Both the position numbers and the translations under genes were made by a program. From Brevundimonas sp. (lineage in GTDB: Bacteria > Pseudomonadota > Alphaproteobacteria > Caulobacterales > Caulobacteraceae): a DNA stretch of 48,068 bases. Below, in pieces: positions 17,204-25,810 of the stretch; position 1 is the stretch's first letter; the number at the start of each line of letters is the position of its first letter. Below the pieces are notes generated by a model, which had not been told where the DNA came from, made no database searches, and saw only the letters and a program-made list of their open reading frames with translations. The stretch is from contig NZ_JACESB010000018.1 of assembly GCF_013912005.1 (NCBI RefSeq), forward strand, positions 1 to 48,068, read 5' to 3'.

Positions 17204-17683
17204 TCAGCGGGCGGCCTGGAACTTCTCGACCGAGGCGGTGACGCGCTCGTTGATCGGCTTGAAGCTGTCCTTGACCGAGGCGGTGAAGACGTCGGTCATG
17301 CGGGTGACTTCCGCCAGGTAGGTCTCGGCGGCGGTCTTGGCCCACGAGGTCTGCAGCTCGACGAGCTCCTGCACCGAGCGGGCGGCGGCCAGCGACTGGG
17401 CGGCGGCGACGCCGTCTTCCCAGCTCTTCTTGCTGTAGGCCAGGGTCTGGGCCGAGATGGCCTCAGCGCCCTTCTGGGCGGCGGTGGCCGAGGCGACCAG
17501 CGCCTCGAGGTTCTTCTTGCCCTCGGCGTTCAGTTCGGCCAGGCCGGCGACGGACTTGTCGACGCCCTCGCGGAACGCCTGGGCGCCCGCGGCCTGGATC
17601 TTCTCGGCCTGGGCCTGGACCTTGTCGGTCGCGGCCTTGGCGGTTTCGGCGGTCTTCTTCACGGTTTCGGCGCTGTCGGCCAT
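17204..17683 (-). CDS. Phasin family protein
   Basis: A 159-residue all-helical protein of the phasin family, which coats polyhydroxyalkanoate granules and limits their size. The sequence is Ala/Lys/Glu/Thr-rich with amphipathic heptads (ETVKKTAETAKAATDKVQAQAEKIQ) and the conserved C-terminal region VQELVELQTSWAKTAAETYLAEVTRMTDVF. No signal peptide. ATG 17683 has a CAGGAGAG leader; the frame extends upstream to a methionine at 17812 but that stretch has non-coding character. No PHA synthase is adjacent. Upstream lies a 17-bp palindrome that could bind a PhaR-like regulator. Related phasin-domain proteins also occur without PHA, so the role is likely, not certain. Confidence 0.88.
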   Translation of the reverse strand: MADSAETVKKTAETAKAATDKVQAQAEKIQAAGAQAFREGVDKSVAGLAELNAEGKKNLEALVASATAAQKGAEAISAQTLAYSKKSWEDGVAAAQSLAAARSVQELVELQTSWAKTAAETYLAEVTRMTDVFTASVKDSFKPINERVTASVEKFQAAR

Positions 17684-17796
17684 GGAAGTCTCTCCTGAAC
17701 CTGTCGCGGCTTGGCCGCTGTGATTGTATTCCGCTGCGGAAGCTTCCGCGGCGACAAGCGGCATATGGTGCAAGTGCGAAGAAAGGTCAAGGGGGC

Positions 17797-17813
17797 ATTG
17801 TGCAGTGCACAAT
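17797..17813. promoter_or_regulatory. 17-bp palindrome between phasin and D,D-carboxypeptidase genes
   Basis: ATTGTGCAGTGCACAAT has perfect 8-bp arms around a central G. It lies 114 bp upstream of the phasin start and 143 bp upstream of the divergent carboxypeptidase start. TGC/GCA-based symmetry resembles sites described for PhaR, the phasin repressor, but no phaR gene is in the window. The target is inferred. Confidence 0.5.
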
Positions 17814-17955
17814 CGCCTGCCGCGGGCGAAGGCTTCACAAATCCGTTGACGCCCTGTTTACCCTCATGAAACCCCGGAGGGGCATGGTAGCGTCCGATCA
17901 GCGTCGCGCCGGGGGGCCGCCGTCGCGCCACAGTAACGAGGCCTGTGCTTTGCCG

Positions 17956-19326
17956 ATGATCGCACTGATCCGCCGCGGATTCCTGACCGTCCTGCTGGTC
18001 GCCTCCCTGGCGATGGTCCCCTCCTCCCCGCCGCTGGTCGCCCAGTCGTCGGACAACCTGCGCTATGCGGCCATCGTGGTCGACGCCGAGACCGGCGAGG
18101 TACTGTTCGCCCGCCACGCCGACAGCCGCCGCTATCCCGCCTCCATCACCAAGGTGATGACCCTCTACCTGACCTTCGAGGCGCTGTCGGAGGGCCGGGT
18201 GAAGCTGGACGACGTGATCACCGTCTCGGCCCGCGCCGCCAGCCAGCCCCCGTCGAAGCTCGGCCTGGCCGCCGGTCAGACCATCACCCTCGACGACGCC
18301 ATGAAGGCCACGGCGGTGCGCAGCGCCAACGACATGGCCATGGCCATCGCCGAGCACGTCGGCGGCTCCGAGGCCCGCTTCGCCGCCCAGATGACCCTCA
18401 AGGCGCGCCAGCTGGGCATGACCCAGACCCGCTACGTCAACCCCAACGGCCTGCCCGACGCCCGCCAGCTGACCAGCGCCCGCGACCTCGCCATCCTCGC
18501 CCGGGCCGTGATGCGCGACTACCCGCAGTACTACCGCTATTTCGGCCTCCACGACTGGGTCTACCAGGGCCGCGAGTACCGCAACACCAACGGCCTGCTG
18601 CGCACCGGCGCCGGCTACGACGGCATGAAGACCGGCTACACCAACGCCTCGGGCTACAACCTCGCGGCCTCGGCGGTCCGCGACGGCAAGCGGCTGATCA
18701 CCATCGTGCTCGGCGGCCGCACCACCGCCAGCCGCAACGCCCACGTGGCCGAGCTGATGAACACCGGCTTCGAGGTCGAGCGCGCCCGCGCCAATGGCCA
18801 GCTGATCCGCGTCGCCCAGACCTATTTCGAGGAGCGGGGCTTCGGGATCGGCTCCGACAACGGCGGGCCGGTTCAGTACGCCTCGCTCGAGCGTGACGAG
18901 GACGAGGGCTCCGCCCCGGTGACCTACGCCTCCCTGCCCGCCGCGCCCGCCACGCCGGCCCCGGCGCCGGCCGAGAGCCGCACCGTCGCCGCCCTGCTGC
19001 GCGCCGACGCGTCCGGCTCCGACATGACCGCCGCCCTCAACGGCGCGCCGGCCGGCGGCCGCCCCGCCCGCACCCCGCCGCGCGAGACCGGCGGCGGCTG
19101 GATGGTGCAGGTCGGCGCCTTCCGCGACGAGGCGGCGGCCCGCGACTGGCTGACCGAGGTCAACCGCCGCTTCCGCAGCCAGTTCGCCAACGCCGGGCGC
19201 TCGGTCCAGAACGCCTCCGGCTGGTATCGCTCGCGCTTCACCGGCATGACCGAGGCCGCCGCCCAGTCCGCCTGCGCCGCCCTGGCCGAGCGCCGCGTCA
19301 CCTGCATGGTCGTGCGCCCGGAGTAA
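17956..19326 (+). CDS. D-alanyl-D-alanine carboxypeptidase with C-terminal SPOR domain
   Basis: A 456-residue penicillin-binding peptidase (peptidase family S11) that trims the terminal D-Ala from peptidoglycan stem peptides. A signal peptide (about 1-29, ending PLVA) is followed by the catalytic domain with SxxK at Ser63-Lys66 (SITK), SxN in RSANDM and KTG in GYDGMKTGYTN. An Ala/Pro-rich linker of about 80 residues leads to a SPOR domain (GGGWMVQVGAFRDEAAARDWL to the end), which binds denuded septal glycan. The fusion suggests action at the division site. ATG 17956 gives a proper signal peptide; the frame continues upstream without one. Confidence 0.94.
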   Translation: MIALIRRGFLTVLLVASLAMVPSSPPLVAQSSDNLRYAAIVVDAETGEVLFARHADSRRYPASITKVMTLYLTFEALSEGRVKLDDVITVSARAASQPPSKLGLAAGQTITLDDAMKATAVRSANDMAMAIAEHVGGSEARFAAQMTLKARQLGMTQTRYVNPNGLPDARQLTSARDLAILARAVMRDYPQYYRYFGLHDWVYQGREYRNTNGLLRTGAGYDGMKTGYTNASGYNLAASAVRDGKRLITIVLGGRTTASRNAHVAELMNTGFEVERARANGQLIRVAQTYFEERGFGIGSDNGGPVQYASLERDEDEGSAPVTYASLPAAPATPAPAPAESRTVAALLRADASGSDMTAALNGAPAGGRPARTPPRETGGGWMVQVGAFRDEAAARDWLTEVNRRFRSQFANAGRSVQNASGWYRSRFTGMTEAAAQSACAALAERRVTCMVVRPE

Positions 19327-19335
19327 TCCGCCGCC

Positions 19336-19683
19336 TCAGTGCGGGAACCAGGGCGCGCCGGCCTGCGAAATCCGGTCCCCGGGAAAGGCCGCGGTCATCT
19401 CCCGCGCGATGAACGCCGTCGCCAGATCCAGGCTTTGCAGGCTGGTCGCGCCGAACACCTGCGTCTCTCCGTTCAGGAGTCCTCGCCACGTCACCCGGCA
19501 CGCCCAGGCGGGCATTTCCGGCGCCAGCTGCGGCTGATGCAGTTCGAACTGCACCCCGCCCCTGCCTTCGATGTCGAAATCAAGAACGAGCACCGCGCAC
19601 CCATGAGTTTCCGCCGCGACACGCCCCTGCTTCCGGCGTGTACGCGGACGGTGAGCAAGGGAACCCGCCCCGGACAGGAGCAC
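19336..19683 (-). CDS. Small hypothetical protein (possibly DUF6968)
   Basis: Up to 115 residues from a GTG start at 19683; a GTG at 19593 would give 85 residues beginning [10 protein letters not shown] and may be the true start, because the extra N terminus is Arg-rich and low in information. The core has beta strands with VQFELHQPQ, a conserved-looking [11 protein letters not shown] strand and [22 protein letters not shown], a helix. The pattern of W-x-C, a Gly turn and a closing helix resembles the small DUF6968 family seen in Caulobacterales, but I cannot confirm this. It is convergent with the carboxypeptidase gene. Confidence 0.55.
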   Translation of the reverse strand: MLLSGAGSLAHRPRTRRKQGRVAAETHGCAVLVLDFDIEGRGGVQFELHQPQLAPEMPAWACRVTWRGLLNGETQVFGATSLQSLDLATAFIAREMTAAFPGDRISQAGAPWFPH

Positions 19684-19858
19684 AAGCCGGATTGCGGAGC
19701 GTCCCCTTTTCCCCTATACGCCCCCGCTTTCCAGGGCTTCGGTCCCGGCGCGGAACGCCAAAGGGTGCGGACAACCGGTCCGGCCGCCGCTTCGGGAACC
19801 ATCGTGGAACGGACTGCCCGGTCCGCCCGCGCCGACGCCCCCCACGGGAGACCACCGC

Positions 19859-20242
19859 ATGGCTCTTTACGAGCACACGGTCATGACGCGCCAGGATATC
19901 TCGGCGCAGCAGGCCGAAGCGCTGAACGACACCATCAAGGCTCTGATCGAGGAGAACGGCGGCGCCGTCGCCAAGATCGAGTACTGGGGTCTGCGCAACC
20001 TGACCTACCGGGTCAAGAAGAACCGCAAGGCGCACTATTCGCTGCTCGCCATCGACGCCCCGCCGGCCGCCATGGCCGAGGTCGAGCGTCAGCTGTCGAT
20101 CAACGAGGACGTGCTCCGCTGGCTGACCGTCCGGGTCGAGGAACTGGACCTCGAACTGTCGCCCCTGCTCGCCCGTCGCGAGCGTGAACGTGAACGCGAG
20201 CGTGAGCGCGGTCCGCGCGACGACGCCGCCGAAGCCGCCTGA
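19859..20242 (+). CDS. rpsF: 30S ribosomal protein S6
   Basis: A 127-residue S6 that binds 16S rRNA with S18 in the platform of the small subunit. The family core is clear: [18 protein letters not shown], then [23 protein letters not shown] and [16 protein letters not shown]. The C-terminal tail is a run of alternating Arg and Glu ([10 protein letters not shown]) ending in an acidic/alanine stretch, coded by near-perfect hexamer repeats that could expand or shrink. It is first in rpsF-rpsR-rplI. Confidence 0.97.
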   Translation: MALYEHTVMTRQDISAQQAEALNDTIKALIEENGGAVAKIEYWGLRNLTYRVKKNRKAHYSLLAIDAPPAAMAEVERQLSINEDVLRWLTVRVEELDLELSPLLARRERERERERERGPRDDAAEAA

Positions 20243-20253
20243 GGAACCGGATC

Positions 20254-20529
20254 ATGACCGACACCACCGCCCCGACCCCGGGCGCGCCGGCCGGCTCCGG
20301 CCCGGCCCGCCGTCCGTTCTTCCGCCGCCGCAAGGTGTGCCCGTTCTCCGGCCCGAACGCGCCGAAGATCGACTACAAGGACGTCAAGCTCCTGCAGCGC
20401 TACATCTCCGAGCGCGGCAAGATCGTCCCGTCGCGCATCACCGCCGTCTCCCAGAAGAAGCAGCGCGAACTGGCCAAGGCCATCAAGCGCGCCCGCTACC
20501 TGGCCCTCCTGCCCTACGTGGTGAAGTAA
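20254..20529 (+). CDS. rpsR: 30S ribosomal protein S18
   Basis: A 91-residue S18, partner of S6 on the 30S platform. The conserved block runs from [30 protein letters not shown] to [22 protein letters not shown]. The N terminus is Ala/Pro-rich then basic (FFRRRKV). It starts 11 bp after the rpsF stop with a GAGGA leader, and ends 1 bp before rplI. The only Cys in the N-terminal block (KVCPF) is a remnant of the zinc-binding form of S18. Confidence 0.97.
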   Translation: MTDTTAPTPGAPAGSGPARRPFFRRRKVCPFSGPNAPKIDYKDVKLLQRYISERGKIVPSRITAVSQKKQRELAKAIKRARYLALLPYVVK

Positions 20530-20530
20530 G

Positions 20531-21115
20531 ATGAAGGTCGTTCTGCTCGAACGCGTCGAGAACCTCGGCGCCATCGGCGACGTCGTCACTGTCAAGGACG
20601 GCTTCGCCCGCAACTTCCTTCTGCCGCGCGACAAGGCCCGCCGGGCCACCGCCGCCAACCTCAAGGCCTTCGAAGTCGAACGCGCCGCCATCGAGCAGCG
20701 CAACGAGAAGAACAAGGCCGAGGCCCAGAAGGTCGCCGACAAGATCGACGGCGAGACCTATGTGCTGATCCGCCAGGCCGGCGAAACCGGCCAGCTGTAC
20801 GGCTCGGTCGCGGCCCGCGACGTCGCCGAGGCCATCCAGGCCGAAGGCGGCAGGATCGAGAAGTCGCAGGTCATCCTGCACATCCCGATCAAGACCCTGG
20901 GCGTCCACGAGGTGCTGGTCCGCCTGCACGCCGAGGTCCGCGCCACGGTCAAGGTCAACGTCGCCCGCTCGGCCGACGAGGCCGAGCGTCAGGCCAAGGG
21001 CGAGGACGTCATCCGGTCGCAGTTCGACGACGAGCGCCAGGCGGCCGAACAGGCCGCCCAGGACCTCATCGCCGGCGGCGCCGGCCAGCAGGAGAACCTG
21101 GGTCAGGAAGCCTGA
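20531..21115 (+). CDS. rplI: 50S ribosomal protein L9
   Basis: A 194-residue L9 with the N-terminal RNA-binding domain ([36 protein letters not shown]), the long connecting helix ([20 protein letters not shown]) and the C-terminal domain. It is about 45 residues longer than E. coli L9 because of an acidic/Ala-rich tail ([18 protein letters not shown]), common in Alphaproteobacteria. Last gene of the ribosomal operon, followed by a terminator at 21142. Confidence 0.97.
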   Translation: MKVVLLERVENLGAIGDVVTVKDGFARNFLLPRDKARRATAANLKAFEVERAAIEQRNEKNKAEAQKVADKIDGETYVLIRQAGETGQLYGSVAARDVAEAIQAEGGRIEKSQVILHIPIKTLGVHEVLVRLHAEVRATVKVNVARSADEAERQAKGEDVIRSQFDDERQAAEQAAQDLIAGGAGQQENLGQEA

Positions 21116-21141
21116 TCCCGGCGACATCGCTGAAGTCCGTG

Positions 21142-21172
21142 AAGGGCGCGTCCGCATCGGGCGCGCCCTTTT
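21142..21172 (+). terminator. rpsF-rpsR-rplI operon terminator
   Basis: AAGGGCGCG (21142-21150) pairs with CGCGCCCTT (21162-21170) and the right arm runs into TTTT. It lies 27 bp after the rplI stop, a standard intrinsic terminator position. Confidence 0.85.
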
Positions 21173-21233
21173 CGCTGGCCGTCGTTCCGCCTCAATCCCG
21201 CGTTCACCTCACGCCGTTCGAGGGGAATGATCC

Positions 21234-21599
21234 ATGAAGACGCTCGCCCTGGCCGCCGGCCTCGCCGCCTCCCTGTTCGCCACCGCCGCCGAGGCCATGA
21301 CGGTGCAGGAGTTCCTCACCGCCGCCGCGCGCATTCCGCGCAACCCCACCGCCCTGCTCCGGTCCGACACGCGCCGCCTGATGAACGAGGTGAAGGGGGG
21401 CTTCGCCGCCGTCCGCCGCGAGCAGGTCGCCGCCCGCACCGCCGGGCGCACCCCGCCGACCTGCATGCCCGAGCGCGTCTCCCTGTCGCCCGACGACATC
21501 CTCGGCCGCTTCAACGCCATCCCCGCCGCCCGCCGCTCGATCAGCGTCGACCAGGCGATCCGCGAATGGATGGTCGAGCGCTATCCCTGCCCGCGCTGA
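21234..21599 (+). CDS. Exported hypothetical protein, first of a tandem pair
   Basis: A 121-residue protein with a signal peptide (MKTLALAAGLAASLFATAAEA) and a mature domain of about 100 residues beginning MTVQEFLTAAARIPRN. It shares with the next gene a full-length framework: LLR.D.RRL.NEV.G, EQ.AA...AGR.P..C.P, RF..IP/LP..RR and a terminal AI..WM.ER.PC. Two cysteines (in PTCMPE and YPCPR) probably form a disulfide in the periplasm. The overall plan of an MTV.EFL start and WM..YPC end recalls the Rap1a/Tai immunity family, but the match is too weak to call. GAGGGGAATG leader. Function unknown. Confidence 0.8.
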   Translation: MKTLALAAGLAASLFATAAEAMTVQEFLTAAARIPRNPTALLRSDTRRLMNEVKGGFAAVRREQVAARTAGRTPPTCMPERVSLSPDDILGRFNAIPAARRSISVDQAIREWMVERYPCPR

Positions 21600-21652
21600 C
21601 AAGCGTTGCCTTTCCGGCGATCCGGCCCTAACTGGAGCGCCGGAAAAGCCCC

Positions 21653-22024
21653 ATGATCCGGACAGCCATCCTCGCCCTCGTCGCAAACACGGCGCTCGCC
21701 GCCGGCGCCGCGCACGCCATGACCGTGCGCGAGTTCCTCGTCATCGCCGAGCGTCTGCCCCGCAACGCCAGCGCGGTGCTGCGGCCGGACGGACGACGGC
21801 TGGTCAACGAGGTCTCGGGCGCCGTCAACCGGATCAAGGCCGAACAGGCGGCGGCCCAGCGGGCGGGACGTGTTCCGGCCCATTGCATTCCGGCCCGCGG
21901 CACGGGCATCACGCCGCAAGACCTGATGGCGCGCTTCGAGTCTCTGCCGGCGGACCGGCGCGACCAGACCGTGACCGAGGCGATCCGGCGCTGGATGGCC
22001 GAGCGTCACCCCTGCCGCAACTGA
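21653..22024 (+). CDS. Exported hypothetical protein, second of a tandem pair
   Basis: A 123-residue paralogue of the preceding gene, 53 bp downstream on the same strand. Signal peptide MIRTAILALVANTALAAGAAHA, then MTVREFLVIAERLPRN and the same spacing of LRPDGRRLVNEVSG, EQAAAQRAGRVPAHCIP, RFESLPADRRD and AIRRWMAERHPC. Both cysteines are kept (AHCIP and HPCRN). Differences are concentrated in the central loop (RGTGITPQDLM against RVSLSPDDIL). It is an old duplication by divergence, since the nucleotide sequences differ widely. Function unknown. Confidence 0.8.
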   Translation: MIRTAILALVANTALAAGAAHAMTVREFLVIAERLPRNASAVLRPDGRRLVNEVSGAVNRIKAEQAAAQRAGRVPAHCIPARGTGITPQDLMARFESLPADRRDQTVTEAIRRWMAERHPCRN

Positions 22025-22133
22025 GCCTTTACTGATCCGTCTGCGGAATTCGCGACTGCCCACAGCGGCCCGCCGTCTGTCCCCCGACAAGCATGCGACC
22101 GGCCCTGTCGCAGGGCGCGTGCAGGGATAGAAG

Positions 22134-23633
22134 ATGTCCCCGATGAACGCGCTCGCCCCCCTGCCCTTCCCGTCGCCGACGGATCCCTCGTCGATCCCGT
22201 CGCTGCCCCACAACCTGGAGGCCGAACAGGCGCTGCTCGGCTCCCTGATGTTCGACAACGCCGTGTTCGAGCGGCTCAGCGACCGCCTGCGCGGCAGCCA
22301 TTTCTACGAGCCCTTCCACCAGCGGCTCTACGACGCCATCGAAGACCACATCCGCCAGGGCATGCTGGCCGAGCCCACCATCCTGATGGAGCGGTTCAAG
22401 CAGGATCCGGCCTTTCAGGAGTTCGGCGGCCTGCGCTACCTGGCCGACCTCGTCGACCGCGCCCCGCCGGCGGCCAACGCCCCCGACTACGCCCGGGTGG
22501 TCTACGACCTCGCCCTGCGCCGCGACCTGATCCGCATCGGCGGCCAGATCATCCGCGAGGCTCCCGCCCCGGAAACCCCGGCCATCGACCAGATCGAACA
22601 GGCGGAACAGCAGCTCTACACCCTGGCCGAGACCGGCAAGCCGTCCTCCGGCTTCGTCAGCTTCTCGCACGCCCTCTCGGGCGCCGTGCAGATGGCCGCC
22701 GAGGCCTACCAGCGCGACGGCAAGCTGGCGGGTCTCGCGACCCACCTCGACGACCTCGACCAGAAACTGGGCGGCCTGCACCCGTCGGACCTGCTGATCC
22801 TCGCCGGCCGTCCGTCGATGGGCAAGACGGCCCTGGCCACCAACATCGCCTTCAACGTCGCCCGCAACTACCGCTGGGAGCCGACGCCCGAGGGCCGCAA
22901 GACCGTCTCCGGCGGCGTGGTCGCCTTCTACTCGCTGGAAATGTCGGCCGAGCAGCTGGCCATGCGTATCCTCGCCGACGCCTCGGGCGTCTCCTCCGAC
23001 AAGCTGCGCAAGGGCGAGATCGACGCCGCGGACTTCGGCCGCATCCGCGACGCCGCGGTCGAGATCGGCGAGAGCCCCCTGTTCATCGACGCCACCGGCG
23101 GCCTGTCGATCTCCAAGCTGGCCGCCCGCGCCCGCCGCCTGAAGCGGATGGAGCACGGCCTCGACCTGATCATCGTCGACTACCTGCAGCTGGTCACCAC
23201 CGGCGAGGGGAACAGCCAGAAGAACCGGGTGCAGGAGGTGTCGGAGATCACCGGCGGCCTCAAGGCCCTGGCCAAGGAGCTGTCGGTGCCGATCATCGCC
23301 CTGTCGCAGCTGTCGCGTCAGGTCGAGCAACGCGAGGACAAGCGGCCGCAGCTCTCGGACCTGCGCGAGTCCGGCTCGATCGAGCAGGACGCCGACTGCG
23401 TGATGTTCGTCTACCGCGAGAGCTACTATCTCGGCCGCGCCGAGCCGCGCGAGGGCACCGAGGAGCACCTCAAGTGGCAGGAGGACATGGACCGGCTGCG
23501 CAACCAGGCCGAGGTCGTCATCGGCAAACAGCGCCACGGCCCGATCGGCATCGTCAAGCTGAGCTTCGACGCCGACACCACCAAGTTCGGCAACCTCGCC
23601 CAGGGCCACCGCTACGACGGCTACGGGGACTGA
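22134..23633 (+). CDS. dnaB: Replicative DNA helicase DnaB
   Basis: A 499-residue hexameric helicase that unwinds DNA at the replication fork. The N-terminal collar domain begins at PHNLEAEQALLGSLM (about 25-40); a linker follows, then the RecA-like ATPase with Walker A GRPSMGKT (225-232, Lys231), Walker B LDLIIVDYLQLV, the segment VPIIALSQLSRQVEQRED and SGSIEQDADCVMFVYR. Length is normal and no intein interrupts the ATPase, an insertion site often used in other bacteria. ATG 22134 is used; a second Met lies three codons on. The rpsF-rpsR-rplI-dnaB neighbourhood is widely conserved. Confidence 0.97.
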   Translation: MSPMNALAPLPFPSPTDPSSIPSLPHNLEAEQALLGSLMFDNAVFERLSDRLRGSHFYEPFHQRLYDAIEDHIRQGMLAEPTILMERFKQDPAFQEFGGLRYLADLVDRAPPAANAPDYARVVYDLALRRDLIRIGGQIIREAPAPETPAIDQIEQAEQQLYTLAETGKPSSGFVSFSHALSGAVQMAAEAYQRDGKLAGLATHLDDLDQKLGGLHPSDLLILAGRPSMGKTALATNIAFNVARNYRWEPTPEGRKTVSGGVVAFYSLEMSAEQLAMRILADASGVSSDKLRKGEIDAADFGRIRDAAVEIGESPLFIDATGGLSISKLAARARRLKRMEHGLDLIIVDYLQLVTTGEGNSQKNRVQEVSEITGGLKALAKELSVPIIALSQLSRQVEQREDKRPQLSDLRESGSIEQDADCVMFVYRESYYLGRAEPREGTEEHLKWQEDMDRLRNQAEVVIGKQRHGPIGIVKLSFDADTTKFGNLAQGHRYDGYGD

Positions 23634-23636
23634 CCG

Positions 23637-23978
23637 TCACCAGCGCCGGGGATAGTCCCCGTAGCGCACCCGTTCACGCCCGTAGCGGCCGTCGCGGTTG
23701 TAGCCGCCGAAGCCGTAGCCGCAGGGATCCTCCTCGGCCGACAGCTCGCGCCCCAGCAGGGCGCCGGCCGCCGCGCCGATGGCCGCCCCGGTCGCGCGGT
23801 CGTCGTCCCCGGCCACGGCCGCCCCGATCGCTCCGCCCAGCAGAGCTCCGGCCGCCGTGGCCCGTTCGCGGTTCTCCGCATAGTCCCGTTCGCAGGCCGA
23901 GGCGTAGCCGTCGGTCGTCGCGCAGCCGGCCGCGCCGGCGAGGCCGCCCGCGGCGGCGAGTATCAGCAGGGTCCGCAT
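23637..23978 (-). CDS. Glycine-zipper lipoprotein
   Basis: A 113-residue small envelope protein. The N terminus is a lipoprotein-type signal (MRTLLILAAAGGLAGAAGC) with Cys19 as the likely lipidated residue. Residues 42-76 are a Gly/Ala-rich glycine zipper (AGALLGGAIGAAVAG, GAAIGAAAGALLG) that can pack as a membrane hairpin. The C terminus is Tyr/Gly/Arg-rich (GYGFGGYNRDGRYGRERVRYGDY). Proteins of this type sit in the outer membrane or span the envelope; no specific function is known. Convergent with dnaB, 3 bp apart. Confidence 0.82.
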   Translation of the reverse strand: MRTLLILAAAGGLAGAAGCATTDGYASACERDYAENRERATAAGALLGGAIGAAVAGDDDRATGAAIGAAAGALLGRELSAEEDPCGYGFGGYNRDGRYGRERVRYGDYPRRW

Positions 23979-24038
23979 CCCGGTGTCTCCTCTTCCTCCG
24001 GGACGAACACGGGCCGGGCGGGAGCGTTCCGGCCGGCG

Positions 24039-24854
24039 TCAACCCTTGACGCTGCCCGCCAGCATGCCGCGGATGTAGTAGCGCTGCAGGGCGAGGAAGA
24101 GGACCAGCACCGGCGCGACGGTGATCACCGCGCCGGCCATCATCATCTCGATGTCCTGCACATGCTCCCGCGACAGGGCCGCCAGCGCCACCGGCAGGGT
24201 GTAGTTCGACTGGTCGGTGAGAATGATCAGCGGCCAGAGGAAGTCGTTCCAGCTGCCGAGGAAGACGAACAGGGCCAGCGTCACCACGATCGGCTGCAGG
24301 CTGGGCAGGACGATGCGGCGGAAGATCTGCCCCTCCGAGGCGCCGTCGACCCGCGCCGCCTCCAGCATCTCGTCCGGTATGGACAGGGCGTACTGGCGGA
24401 CGAGGAACAGGCCGAAGATCGAGGCCAGCCACGGCACCAGCGCCCCGGCCCAGGTGTTCACCAGCCCCAGGCCCTTCAGCATCAGGAACAGCGGCAGGGT
24501 GCCGATCTGGGCCGGCACCACCAGGGCCGCGACCAGCAGCTGGAACAGCCGCTCCCGCCCGCGGAAGCGCAGCTTGGCGAAGGCGTAGCCGGCCGGCACG
24601 GTGAACAGCAGGGCGAGGACCGTGGCCAGCGTCGCCAGCGCGAAGCTGTTCCACAGGTAGCGCCCCATGCCCTGGCTCACGAACAGCTCGCGGTAGTGCT
24701 CGAGCGTCCACTCCGACGGCAGCAGCGGCGGCGGGAAGTTGGCCGCCTCGCCCGTCGACATGAAGCTGACCGACACCATCCACGCCAGCGGGAACAGCAC
24801 CACGAGGGCCACGAGGGCCACCGCCAGGTTGAGCAGGAGGACGCGCGGCTTCAC
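24039..24854 (-). CDS. Carbohydrate ABC transporter permease, MalG type
   Basis: A 271-residue membrane subunit of a sugar importer. Six helices are visible, with the EAA loop that contacts the ATPase at EMLEAARVDGASEGQIFRRIVLPSLQPIV. It pairs with the MalF-type gene just upstream. The start is GTG 24854, overlapping the malF-type stop by 4 bp (GTGA), so the two are translationally coupled. It is the last gene of the operon; no MalK/MsmX-type ATPase follows, although the EAA loop is intact and needs one. Confidence 0.93.
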   Translation of the reverse strand: MKPRVLLLNLAVALVALVVLFPLAWMVSVSFMSTGEAANFPPPLLPSEWTLEHYRELFVSQGMGRYLWNSFALATLATVLALLFTVPAGYAFAKLRFRGRERLFQLLVAALVVPAQIGTLPLFLMLKGLGLVNTWAGALVPWLASIFGLFLVRQYALSIPDEMLEAARVDGASEGQIFRRIVLPSLQPIVVTLALFVFLGSWNDFLWPLIILTDQSNYTLPVALAALSREHVQDIEMMMAGAVITVAPVLVLFLALQRYYIRGMLAGSVKG

Positions 24855-25810
24855 TGGTAGGCCCCCACCCGCTTCGCCACCGCCAGCTGCACCAGCGTCA
24901 CGGCGAGGATGCACAGGAACAGGATGAAGGCCACGGCGCTGGCGGAGCCCAGGTTCCACCATTTGAAGCCCTCCTCGTACATGAAGTAGAGCACCGTCAC
25001 CGTCGACTGGGCCGGCCCGCCCTGGGTCATCACATAGGGCTCGGCGAACAGCTGGAAGAAGCTGGCCACCGAGATGATCGACACCAGCAGCACCGTCGGC
25101 GCGATGGCCGGCAGGGTGACGTGCCGGAACTGCGTCCACGGCCCCGCCCCGTCGATCCGCGCCGCCTCGTACAGGTCGTCCGGCACCGTCTGCAGGACCG
25201 CGAGGAAGATCAGCATGTTGTAGCCGAAGATCTTCCACACCACGAACATCAGGATGGCCGGGATCGAGGTCGAGGGATCGCCCAGCCAGTCCACCGCCGG
25301 CAGGCCGATCGAGGTGATCGCCCAGTTGATGACCCCGTAGCGGGTGTGCAGCAGGTAGTTCCACAGCACCGCCGTGGCCACCAGGGTGGTGACGAACGGG
25401 GCGAAGAAGACCACCCGCCACAGCGGCCGCCACCGCACCGCCCGGGCGTTCAGCGCCACCGCCGCCGCCAGCGAGGCGGCGATCGACAGCGGCACCCCGA
25501 ACAGGGCGAACAGGCCGGTGTTCTTCATCGCCCCCCAGAACAGGGGGTTGCCGAACAGCCGCTCGTAGTTCTGCAGCCCCACGAAACGCAGGTTCGACAG
25601 GTCGGCCAGGGCGTAGATGTCGAAGTCGGTCAGGCTCAGCAGCAGGGCGGCGGCCACGGGGATGCAGAAGAACAGGCCGATGGCCACCAGGGCCGGGGCG
25701 AGAAAGCCCCAGGCGGCCCGCTCGCGGGCGCGGAAATCCGCCCCCCGCCCCCGCCGCGGCGGAGCCGGCTCGGCCTCCGCCTTGGCCATGTTCAGACGGA
25801 CGTCGGTCAT
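24851..25810 (-). CDS. Carbohydrate ABC transporter permease, MalF type
   Basis: A 319-residue membrane subunit of the same sugar importer. A cytoplasmic, Arg/Pro-rich N terminus (about 1-32) precedes six predicted helices; the EAA loop is DDLYEAARIDGAGPWTQFRHVTLPAIAPT. The segment EPYVMTQGGPAQSTVTVLYFMYEEGF is typical of CUT1-family permeases that handle di- and oligosaccharides. Its ATG overlaps the binding-protein stop by 4 bp (ATGA). Confidence 0.93.
   Translation of the reverse strand: MTDVRLNMAKAEAEPAPPRRGRGADFRARERAAWGFLAPALVAIGLFFCIPVAAALLLSLTDFDIYALADLSNLRFVGLQNYERLFGNPLFWGAMKNTGLFALFGVPLSIAASLAAAVALNARAVRWRPLWRVVFFAPFVTTLVATAVLWNYLLHTRYGVINWAITSIGLPAVDWLGDPSTSIPAILMFVVWKIFGYNMLIFLAVLQTVPDDLYEAARIDGAGPWTQFRHVTLPAIAPTVLLVSIISVASFFQLFAEPYVMTQGGPAQSTVTVLYFMYEEGFKWWNLGSASAVAFILFLCILAVTLVQLAVAKRVGAYQ

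Noticed and set aside
19684-19858. Possible S6:S18-binding leader upstream of rpsF.
   Set aside because: A short hairpin CGGAC/GTCCG (19810-19825) is present, but I could not match the conserved internal-loop CCG layout of the known S6 leader motif.
20170-20217. Near-repeat run coding for alternating Arg-Glu at the end of S6.
   Set aside because: It is a coding repeat in the normal variable tail of S6, not a separate element.
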